From NCBI GenBank assembly GCA_000715855.1, contig KL571255.1, positions 1-10,273 on the forward strand: a DNA stretch of 10,273 nucleotides, in the 5' to 3' direction. The stretch is from Actinoplanes liguriensis. Its GTDB lineage: Bacteria > Actinomycetota > Actinomycetes > Mycobacteriales > Micromonosporaceae. The stretch's first letter is position 1, and every line of letters starts with the position of its first letter. The position numbers and the translations under genes were made by a program. Below the pieces are notes generated by a model. That model searched no databases, had not been told where the DNA came from, and worked only from the letters and a program-made list of their open reading frames with translations. This document shows positions 1-6,601 of the stretch, piece by piece.

Positions 1-1011
1 GTCGTGCCGTCCGCGTCCACCCCGGCCAAGGAGCCGACCGCCGCGCCCTCCCCGGCGAAGGCGCTGCCGGTGAACGCGACAGGCGGCGGCCGTTACCCGG
101 CTCGCTTCTCCGTCGGCGCGCCCGGCGTGAAGCCCTACAAGCAGTCCGACAAGTCCCTGCCGGTCCCCAAGGGGTACAAGGTCGTCAACCCCAGCAACAA
201 GGACAGCAAAGAGTGGGACCTGTACGACTGCAAGGGCACGGTCAATCTCGACCACAAGTACTTCAAGGCGTTCATCTACGTCGGCACCGGCTGCCACGGC
301 ACCGTGAACATCACCAACTCGATCATCGCGCCGCCGGCCGGCTCGACCAACCGCGCGGTCCTGGTGAACACCGACGGCTCGGGCAGCCTGCAGCTCAACC
401 TCACGAACGTCACCATCCGGCCGGAACCGGTCGGGCTCGGTGAGAAGAGCACCCCGCTCAACGATCACGCGGTCAACGACTGCGCGACCTGCACCATCAC
501 GTTCAACCGGGTGGACGTCGCCAACACCGGCGGCATGTGCCTGTGCGGCGTCCGGACCACGATCCGCAACAGTTGGCTGCACGACAACTACATCGCCAAC
601 CTGTCGGATCCGGCAGCGGCACACACCGGCGGCGTCTTCCCGTACGGCGGGACCGGCCCGGTGACCATCGAGAACAGCCGGCTGGAACCGGGAATCGACG
701 CGCACACCGGCAAAGAGGTCAAGAACTATTGGAAGGCCATCACCGCCGTTCTGTTCACGCAGAGCGTCGACGGCTCGGTGTTGCGCAACTATTCCGTACG
801 TAATTCTTTTATTTCTCTCGGTGCTTATGGTCTTTATGCCCAAACCGGTGCTGACCTGCGCATCACTGACAATGTATTCGGACCGACACATTGGGACGCC
901 GCGGGGGGATGCGACTCCAACTGTTCGGTGACGTTCGGCGAGTGGTCGAACAATGTGGTGGGAACGATCGACGGGGTGCCCACCAAGAAACAGGTAGCGA
1001 AGCCCAACTGA
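1..1011 (+). CDS. Secreted right-handed parallel beta-helix protein, 5' end missing
   Basis: The reading frame is open from base 1, so the true start and any signal peptide lie upstream; the GTG at 4 falls in a Pro/Ala/Ser-rich linker and is probably not the start. After the linker (about residues 1-25) and a Lys-rich stretch comes a beta-helix pattern of short rungs with Asn-Ser turns: VNITNSII, ITFNRVDV, TTIRNSWLHDN, VTIENSRLEP, YSVRNSFISL, LRITDNVFGP. At least nine cysteines occur, several paired (CATC, CLC, CDSNC), as expected for disulfides in an exported protein. Such folds occur in polysaccharide lyases, hydrolases and epimerases and in adhesive surface proteins; I cannot name a substrate or catalytic residues. 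The next gene begins within about 25 bases of the stop and is also secreted, so the two are probably co-transcribed. Codons at 781-840 are unusually AT-rich. Confidence 0.8.
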   Translation, partial: VVPSASTPAKEPTAAPSPAKALPVNATGGGRYPARFSVGAPGVKPYKQSDKSLPVPKGYKVVNPSNKDSKEWDLYDCKGTVNLDHKYFKAFIYVGTGCHGTVNITNSIIAPPAGSTNRAVLVNTDGSGSLQLNLTNVTIRPEPVGLGEKSTPLNDHAVNDCATCTITFNRVDVANTGGMCLCGVRTTIRNSWLHDNYIANLSDPAAAHTGGVFPYGGTGPVTIENSRLEPGIDAHTGKEVKNYWKAITAVLFTQSVDGSVLRNYSVRNSFISLGAYGLYAQTGADLRITDNVFGPTHWDAAGGCDSNCSVTFGEWSNNVVGTIDGVPTKKQVAKPN

Positions 1012-1036
1012 GTTTTTGCCACGAAAAGAGCTTGAA

Positions 1037-4000
1037 TTGAGATCCAGAATAATTTCCGGCGTCATCTCGGCGCTGATGATCGGGGCGGTGATCGGCCTGC
1101 CCAGCGTGGTGCTCGCGGCCGACGACCCATGCGGCGTCAACTCCAACCCGATCGTGTGCGAGAACTCCAAGGAGGGACTGCCGCTGGAGGACTGGTACGG
1201 CGACGCCTCCTGGGGCGACATCGAGGGCTTCACCACCAAGGTGAGCGTGCAGCCCGGCGAGACGCTCAAACTCAAGGTGAACTCGCCGACCACGTTCACG
1301 GTGACGTTCCTGCGACTCGGCTACTACGGCGGCGACGGCGCGCGCAAGATGCCGACCTCGCCGACCACCACGTACCCCGCCAAGGTGCAGGACACCTGCC
1401 TCAAGGACGCGCCGACCGGCCTGGTCGACTGCGGCAACTGGACGACCAACGTCACCTGGGCGGTGCCGTCCGACGCGGTCTCCGGCGTCTACCTGGCGCT
1501 GCTCGACCAGGGCGGCGGGCTCGGCTACATGCCGTACCCGTTCGTCGTGGCCAACGACAACAGCACCTCGAACATCCTGGTCCAGACGTCGGACGAGACC
1601 TGGCAGGCCTACAACTCGTGGGGTGGCCAGAACCTGTACGAGGGTGGCGGACCCGCCCCGGACGGGCGCGCCTACAAGGTCAGCTACAACCGCCCGCTGC
1701 GGATCGCCGGTGACAACTCGATCCTCGGCAGTGAGTACCCGATGATCCAGTGGCTGGAGCGCAACGGCTACGACCTCAGCTACGCGTCCAACCTCGACGT
1801 CTCCACCAAGCCCGCCCTGCTGCCCAAGCACAAGGTGTACCTGTCGTCCGGACACGACGAGTACTGGGACCAGGGCATCTGGGACAACGTCAAGGCGGCC
1901 CGCGAGGCCGGCGTGAACCTGGCGTTCTTCAGTGGCAACGAGGCGTTCTGGCGGACCCGCTGGGAGCCGTCCATCGCCACCGACGGCGGTGACCACCGCA
2001 CCCTGGTCAGCTATAAGACGACCAAGCTGGCGCAGACCCCGCCGAACGGCGTCGCCGACCCGAGCGGCCAGTGGACGGGCACCTGGCAGGACCCGGCCGG
2101 CGCCGGGACCGGCGGCAACAAGCCACAGAACGAGATCACCGGCACGCTGTTCACGGTCAACGGATACCGGCACGACGCGATCACCGTGTCCTCGCAGTTC
2201 AAAGACCTGCGGCTGTGGCAGTACACGACCATCCCGAACCTCGGCGCGGGAGAGGTGGCGACCTTCCCGGTCGGCACGCTCGGCTACGAATGGGACTCCG
2301 ACGTGGAGAACGCCGCCCGGCCGCCGGGCGCCGTCCAGTTCTCCTCGACGACCCTGCAGATCACCGACAACACGCTGCTGCTCGACGAGGGCAACAACTA
2401 CGGCAACGGCGTCGCCACCCACAACATCGTGATGTACCGCGACGAGTCGTCCGGCGCGCTGGTCTTCGGCTCCGGCACCGTCCAGTGGTCGTGGGGCCTG
2501 AGCACCATGCACAACGGCCTGGAGAGCTCCGAGGACCCGCGGATGCAGCAGGCCACCGCCAACGTGCTGGCCGACATGGGCGCGCTGCCCAAGACACTGC
2601 AGTCGAACCTGCACGTGGTGGCCAAGTCGACCGACACCGTCGGGCCGGCCGTGACCGTCGCCGTGCCGTCCGCCGGCGCGACCGTGCCCGTGCTCGGGGC
2701 GGTCACCATCAGCGGCACCGCGGCCGACACCGGCGGCGGCAAGCTCGGCCGGGTCGAGGTCTCCACCGACGGCGGAAGCACCTGGTACGCCGCCACCGGC
2801 CTCGCCACCTGGACCTACACCTGGACGCCTGTCGCGCAGGGCGCCGCCGCGATCAAGGTGCGGGCCGTCGACGACAGCCTCAACTTCGGCGCCGTCAAGA
2901 CGGTCAACGTGACCGTCGGGCCGCAGCAGTGCCCGTGCACCACGTACAAGACCAGCGACGTGCCGGCCAACGTCGACTCGCACGACGCGTCGGCGAACGA
3001 GCTCGGCGCCAAGTTCCGGGTATCGGTGCCGGCCACGGTCACCGGGGTCCGGTTCTACAAGGCGGCGACGAACACCGGCACACACACCGGCAAGCTCTAC
3101 ACCACCGCCGGCAAGCTCCTGGCCTCGGGGAACTTCACCAACGAGACGGCCAGCGGCTGGCAGACGATGACGTTCAGCTCACCGGTGACGATCGCGGCGA
3201 ACACCACCTATGTCGTGGCCTACTACACACCGACCGGGCACTACTCGTACAGCAGCGCCTACTTCACCGCGAAGGGCGCCGGCGACGGCATCGTGAAGCA
3301 GTTGCAGTCCGGCGTCTCCGGGGCCAACGGCGTCTACAAGTACAGCGGTGGCTTCCCGGACCAGAGCTGGGGCGACACCAACTACTGGGTGGACGCCGTC
3401 GTGGACACCTCGTCCGCGGTCACCACGCCGCCCGTGGTGACGGTGAAGTCGCCGGCCTCCGGTGACGCCGGGGTGGCCCGCAACGCGGCCGTCACCGCGA
3501 CGTTCGACCACGACGTGGACCCGGAGAAGGTGGCGTTCAGCCTCAAGGCGGGCAGCACGACCGTCGCCGCGAAGGTCTCCTACGACGACACCACGCGCAA
3601 GGCCACACTCCGGCCGGACAGCGCGCTGGCCGCCAACACCCTGTACACCGCGTCGGTCCAGGCCACCGACGTGTGGGGGAACGCGATGAGCGCGCCCACC
3701 ACCTGGAGCTTCACCACCGGTACCGGAGTGAGCTGCCCCTGCACGCTGTTCAGCCCCGCGTCCACGCCGGACGTGGAGAGCGCCGGGGAAGCCGCCTCGC
3801 TCGAACTGGGCACCCGGTTCACCTCGGACATCGACGGCTACGTCACCGGGGTGAAGTTCTACAAGGGGGACCGGAACACCGGGACGCACACCGGCACGCT
3901 GTGGACCGCCGACGGTCAGGAACTGGCCACCGGCACGTTCCAGAACGAGACGGCCAGTGGGTGGCAGACGCTGACGTTCGCGACCCCGGTCGCGATCGAC

Positions 4001-4234
4001 GCCAATACGCAGTACGTGGTCTCATACCACACCAGCGTCGGTTTCTACTCCTACAGCGGGGGCTACTTCGCGCAGGCACACAGCTCGTACCCGCTGACCG
4101 GGGTGGCTGACGCCGCGACCGGCCACAACGGCCTGTTCAAGGCGACCGCCAACCGGGAGTTCCCGAACTCCAGCTGGAACGCCACGAACTACTGCTGTCT
4201 CTTATACACATTGTATAAGAGACAGATACAGTGA
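1037..4234 (+). CDS. Secreted N,N-dimethylformamidase-beta-like protein with Ig-like and DUF4082 domains; C-terminus replaced by adapter
   Basis: I favour the TTG at 1037, which has a weak SD-like AAGAG 6 bases upstream and starts MRSRIISGVISALMIG, a signal peptide with a cleavage region near VLA-ADD (residues 27/28). The in-frame TTG at 1016 is the alternative. The enzyme-like part (about 60-520) has the marks of the dimethylformamidase large-subunit family: QAYNSWGG, SSGHDEYW and FFSGNEAFWRTRWE. The known enzyme binds iron through two Tyr and one Glu; Tyr192, Tyr276 and Glu302 are candidates here, by inference. Then follow an Ig-like domain (about 534-631), DUF4082 (632-792), a second Ig-like domain of the Big_5/SbsA type (about 795-895) and a second DUF4082 (900-1052). 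Native coding ends at 4194; the last 13 residues (CCLLYTLYKRQIQ) are translated adapter plus a few bases beyond. The substrate is unknown; an extracellular or envelope polymer role is plausible beside the beta-helix gene. Confidence 0.85.
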   Translation: MRSRIISGVISALMIGAVIGLPSVVLAADDPCGVNSNPIVCENSKEGLPLEDWYGDASWGDIEGFTTKVSVQPGETLKLKVNSPTTFTVTFLRLGYYGGDGARKMPTSPTTTYPAKVQDTCLKDAPTGLVDCGNWTTNVTWAVPSDAVSGVYLALLDQGGGLGYMPYPFVVANDNSTSNILVQTSDETWQAYNSWGGQNLYEGGGPAPDGRAYKVSYNRPLRIAGDNSILGSEYPMIQWLERNGYDLSYASNLDVSTKPALLPKHKVYLSSGHDEYWDQGIWDNVKAAREAGVNLAFFSGNEAFWRTRWEPSIATDGGDHRTLVSYKTTKLAQTPPNGVADPSGQWTGTWQDPAGAGTGGNKPQNEITGTLFTVNGYRHDAITVSSQFKDLRLWQYTTIPNLGAGEVATFPVGTLGYEWDSDVENAARPPGAVQFSSTTLQITDNTLLLDEGNNYGNGVATHNIVMYRDESSGALVFGSGTVQWSWGLSTMHNGLESSEDPRMQQATANVLADMGALPKTLQSNLHVVAKSTDTVGPAVTVAVPSAGATVPVLGAVTISGTAADTGGGKLGRVEVSTDGGSTWYAATGLATWTYTWTPVAQGAAAIKVRAVDDSLNFGAVKTVNVTVGPQQCPCTTYKTSDVPANVDSHDASANELGAKFRVSVPATVTGVRFYKAATNTGTHTGKLYTTAGKLLASGNFTNETASGWQTMTFSSPVTIAANTTYVVAYYTPTGHYSYSSAYFTAKGAGDGIVKQLQSGVSGANGVYKYSGGFPDQSWGDTNYWVDAVVDTSSAVTTPPVVTVKSPASGDAGVARNAAVTATFDHDVDPEKVAFSLKAGSTTVAAKVSYDDTTRKATLRPDSALAANTLYTASVQATDVWGNAMSAPTTWSFTTGTGVSCPCTLFSPASTPDVESAGEAASLELGTRFTSDIDGYVTGVKFYKGDRNTGTHTGTLWTADGQELATGTFQNETASGWQTLTFATPVAIDANTQYVVSYHTSVGFYSYSGGYFAQAHSSYPLTGVADAATGHNGLFKATANREFPNSSWNATNYCCLLYTLYKRQIQ
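2930..3412 (+). repeat. First DUF4082 module (complete)
   Basis: This module runs from CPCTTY to YWVDAVVDTS. It pairs with the module at 3734-4192: GVRFYKAATNTGTHTGKLYT versus GVKFYKGDRNTGTHTGTLWT, NETASGWQTMTF versus NETASGWQTLTF, and DQSWGDTNYW versus NSSWNATNY. The similarity is also visible in the DNA. DUF4082 is a beta-rich module found in secreted bacterial proteins, often beside Ig-like and carbohydrate-related domains; its binding function is not established. Confidence 0.85.
3734..4192 (+). repeat. Second DUF4082 module (cut short)
   Basis: This is the second copy of the DUF4082 module, starting CPCTLF and ending abruptly at NATNY. Copy one continues from NY into WVDAVVDTS. Here only the first two bases of a probable TGG (Trp) codon remain, at 4193-4194, before mosaic-end sequence begins. 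The missing native tail is probably about ten residues if the domain ends the protein. Confidence 0.85.
4195..4225. other. Nextera mate-pair junction adapter (two Tn5 mosaic ends back to back, shortened)
   Basis: The block starts with 17 bases of the Tn5 19-bp mosaic end (CTGTCTCTTATACACAT) and ends with 14 bases of its reverse complement (TGTATAAGAGACAG). The standard mate-pair circularisation junction is the two full 19-mers head to head; deleting seven central bases (CTAGATG) gives exactly this 31-base sequence. It interrupts a DUF4082 domain at a conserved Trp codon. No 9-bp target duplication flanks it (left gaactactg, right atacagtga), so it is not a transposition product. I read it as an untrimmed library artefact, so adjacency across it cannot be trusted. 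Confidence 0.95.
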
Positions 4235-5271
4235 GTTCGGTCAGCGTCGTGATCCCGTGCTACAAGTACGGCGGTTACCTGCGAGCCTGCGTCGACAGCG
4301 TGCTCGACAACCCGGGCCTCGACGTCCGGGTGCTGATCATCGACGACGCGTCCCCGGACGACTCGGCCGAGAAGGCGCACGCGATCGCCGCGAGCGACCC
4401 GCGCGTCGAGGTCCGGGTGCACCAGGAGAACAAGCGGCACATCGCCACGTACAACGAGGGCCTGCTCGAATGGGCCGACGGCGACTACGTGGCCCTGCTG
4501 TCCGCCGACGACATGCTGACCCCGGGCGCGCTGAACCGGGCGGTGGCCCTGCTCGACGCGAACCCGAACGTCGGCTTCGCCTACGGCCACCCGGTCCACT
4601 TCCAGCACCCCGGCCCGCCGCCGCCGGCCAACACCGGCACCGGTCAGACCGCGGTCTACCCCGGGCACTGGTGGCTGGAGCGCCGCTTCCGCGAGGGCAC
4701 CGGCTGCATCACGTCGCCCGAGGTGGTCGTCCGCACCGACCTGCAGCGCAAGGTCGGCGGCTACGACCCGGACCTGCCGCACGCCGGCGACATCGAGATG
4801 TGGATGCGCCTGGCCGCACACGCCGACGTCGGCTACGTGAAGGCCGACCAGGCGTTCTACCGCCTGCACGGCAACAACATGTCCACCACGGACTTCGCCG
4901 GCCAGCTGGACGACCTGCGCCAGCGCAAGACCGCCTACGAAGCGGTCCTCACCAAGACCCGCGACCTGCTCCCCGAGGCGGACCGCTGGGACGAGATGGT
5001 CCACCGCCGCCTGGCCCGCTTCGCCCTCCGCCGCGCCGTCCGCGCCTACGACCGCGGCCGCACCGCCACCGTCCCGGAGGAGGAGCTCGTAGCCTTCGCC
5101 GCCGAGTGCTGGCCGGACTACCGCTCGCTCCCCGAGTTCCGCGGCCTCCAGGTCCGCCGTCGGGTCGGCGCGCGCACCATGCCCTACCTCCAGCCGCTGG
5201 TCCTCTCCGCGGTCGCCTCCAAGGGCCGCGAATGGCTCTGGTGGCGCTCCTGGGAACGCCGCGGCATCTGA
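4231..5271 (+). CDS. Glycosyltransferase family 2 (GT-A fold)
   Basis: This is a probable cytoplasmic inverting glycosyltransferase moving a sugar from a nucleotide-sugar donor, likely in polysaccharide or glycan assembly. Visible GT2 features are the N-terminal strand SVSVVIPCYKYGGYL, the nucleotide-binding IIDDASPDDS (36-45), the metal-site DXD variant SADD (91-94), and GDIEMWMRLA (186-195), holding the usual acidic catalytic motif. The C-terminal 100 residues are Arg-rich and helical, without clear TM segments. The start is GTG at 4231 and its N-terminus looks native for the family. Only five bases (4226-4230) separate it from adapter sequence, so its ribosome binding site is missing and an upstream start cannot be excluded. 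It ends 12 bases from the convergent gene. Acceptor and donor cannot be read from the sequence. Confidence 0.88.
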   Translation: MSSVSVVIPCYKYGGYLRACVDSVLDNPGLDVRVLIIDDASPDDSAEKAHAIAASDPRVEVRVHQENKRHIATYNEGLLEWADGDYVALLSADDMLTPGALNRAVALLDANPNVGFAYGHPVHFQHPGPPPPANTGTGQTAVYPGHWWLERRFREGTGCITSPEVVVRTDLQRKVGGYDPDLPHAGDIEMWMRLAAHADVGYVKADQAFYRLHGNNMSTTDFAGQLDDLRQRKTAYEAVLTKTRDLLPEADRWDEMVHRRLARFALRRAVRAYDRGRTATVPEEELVAFAAECWPDYRSLPEFRGLQVRRRVGARTMPYLQPLVLSAVASKGREWLWWRSWERRGI

Positions 5272-5283
5272 CCGCGGGCCGTC

Positions 5284-6456
5284 TCAGCGTTCGGTGAGGG
5301 TGCCGTTCTCGGAGAGGCCGTAGGTCGGTACGTCGCTCCACCCGACGGAGCGGAAGGGCTGCCCGTTGTCGTCGATGGTGGTCTCGTAGCCGCGGCCGTC
5401 CTGCGTGTAGGCCAAGGTGGCGGTCCACCGGGTCTCCCTGGCCGGCCCGGCGGTCACGGTCAGGTCGAAGATCTCCGGGTCGGTCGAGGAGACCTTGAAC
5501 GGGAACTTCACCGCCGGGATGGTCTTCCCGTTCTCGTCCGTGCCGGCCACGGCCTTCAGCCTCGGGGGACGTCGGGTCAAGTCGACGTCGAACGTGCGGG
5601 GTGAGGTGTTGCTGCCGCAGCCGTCGGCGGTGGTGACAAGCGACTTGCTGGTCGATGGTTGCTCGCCGACGGTGTTGATCGACAGGCTGGTGAGGATCAC
5701 GGCGCTCTCCGACCGGCTCTGCACCGTGAACCGCAACCAGCTCACCGCCCGCCACCCGTGGTGTCTCGCGACCCATTGCGCGAACCGGGGGGTGTACTTG
5801 TTGGCGTCTTCGCTTGTCATTGTCCTGGGCATGCTGGACTTCAGCACTGTGCCGTCCACCGGGAGGAAGTAGTCCTGCCCGGCGCACTCCGAGCTCGTCC
5901 CGCGGCCGACCACTCGGGTGAGGATCGAGCCGGCCGTGGAGCCGGCGCTCTCCGCGTTGCCGGCACTCGTGCCGGACGCCGGTGCGAACTTGACCGCGAC
6001 CAGCAGCACCCCGATCGCCATGAACGCGACGACCAACAGGCACAGCACGACATACCCGGCCGGCATACCGCTGTTGACGTCCCGGCCGGCCTGGGCGCTC
6101 CGGCCACCGGACACCTGGGCGTACTGGGAGTACCCGGCCGGTGCGGCGGCCGGGGGCCCGGGCGACGGTGTGCCGCCTTGCTGCTCCAGCTTCCTGCTCG
6201 TGATCGCCAGGGCCGCGCCGGCGACAACGAGAACAACGACCGCGGCGCCGGCCGCCCAGGACGGCTGATCGGTCAGCAGGTTGGTGGCCACGCCGGTTGC
6301 GGCCGACAGCACCACCGCACCAGCGGCGCCGGCGCGCGGGAGGTCGTTCGACATGTCGCGGGATCCCAAGGTCTCGATCGGATGGCTGCGCTCGAAGTAA
6401 CGATCGGAGCGCTTCGGCGGCGGTCGTCCGTCCGGGCGGCCATCGACGCCGATCAT
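5284..6456 (-). CDS. Membrane-anchored protein of unknown function with extracytoplasmic C-terminal domain
   Basis: I chose the ATG at 6456 because GAGGG lies 7 bases before it (6464-6468 on the plus strand). ATG at 6531 (415 aa) keeps good codon use and ATG at 6354 (356 aa) is also possible; the open frame beyond 6531 runs into the lipase gene. From 6456 the product is 390 aa: a charged N-terminus with RPPPKRSDR, a weak hydrophobic helix (about 43-61), a TM segment AAGAAVVVLVVAGAALAI (about 68-85), a Pro/Gly/Gln-rich linker with the motif GGRSAQAGRDVNSG, and a strong TM segment (about 135-157). A beta-rich domain of about 230 residues follows, with two cysteines (191 and 280) that could form a disulfide outside the cell. 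I do not recognise the family. Linkers of the AGRDV type occur in other actinobacterial proteins of unknown role. It converges with the glycosyltransferase and diverges from the lipase. Confidence 0.7.
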   Translation of the reverse strand: MIGVDGRPDGRPPPKRSDRYFERSHPIETLGSRDMSNDLPRAGAAGAVVLSAATGVATNLLTDQPSWAAGAAVVVLVVAGAALAITSRKLEQQGGTPSPGPPAAAPAGYSQYAQVSGGRSAQAGRDVNSGMPAGYVVLCLLVVAFMAIGVLLVAVKFAPASGTSAGNAESAGSTAGSILTRVVGRGTSSECAGQDYFLPVDGTVLKSSMPRTMTSEDANKYTPRFAQWVARHHGWRAVSWLRFTVQSRSESAVILTSLSINTVGEQPSTSKSLVTTADGCGSNTSPRTFDVDLTRRPPRLKAVAGTDENGKTIPAVKFPFKVSSTDPEIFDLTVTAGPARETRWTATLAYTQDGRGYETTIDDNGQPFRSVGWSDVPTYGLSENGTLTER

Positions 6457-6553
6457 GTGAAGGCCCTCGGCGTAGTGGTGTACCGCTTCCGGGTTGTCCG
6501 TCCCGGCCGGACGGAGTGAGAAGTCAGGCATCTGGAATGTCTCGGTTCGGATA

Positions 6554-6569
6554 GTTACCGTCCGGTAAC
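6554..6569. promoter_or_regulatory. Perfect palindrome, candidate operator between divergent genes
   Basis: GTTACCG-TC-CGGTAAC is a perfect 7+7 inverted repeat with a 2-base centre. It lies 32 bases before the lipase ATG and about 100 bases upstream of the favoured start of the divergent membrane-protein gene. Size and symmetry suit a dimeric repressor such as a TetR-family protein, which often controls lipase and fatty-acid genes in actinomycetes. The regulator is not in the window, and its identity is inference only. Confidence 0.5.
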
Positions 6570-6590
6570 CAGAGCCGAGCCAACTCCACC

Positions 6591-6595
6591 GGAGG
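6591..6595 (+). promoter_or_regulatory. Shine-Dalgarno site of the lipase gene
   Basis: GGAGG lies 6 bases before the ATG at 6602. It fixes the start of the lipase and gives the expected signal peptide. Confidence 0.8.
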
Positions 6596-6601
6596 CCGGA
6601 C

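Noticed and set aside
863..3085. 740-codon minus-strand open frame
   Set aside because: It lies antisense to two clearly real genes, has low-complexity Arg/Gly/Val-rich sequence and no recognisable domain; it is a mirror of GC-rich codons.
2071..3465. 464-codon plus-strand frame inside the dimethylformamidase-like gene
   Set aside because: It is almost all Arg, Gly, His and Gln, the typical shifted-frame product of high-GC DNA, and the overlapping frame has real domains.
4195..4225. Palindrome read as a natural transcription terminator or a transposon remnant
   Set aside because: It matches the engineered mosaic-end junction exactly apart from a central deletion, has no 9-bp target duplication, and breaks a conserved domain at a codon.
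4189..5004. 271-codon minus-strand frame opposite the glycosyltransferase
   Set aside because: It overlaps GT2 motifs on the other strand, reads through the adapter, and has low-complexity Val/Gly/Arg composition.
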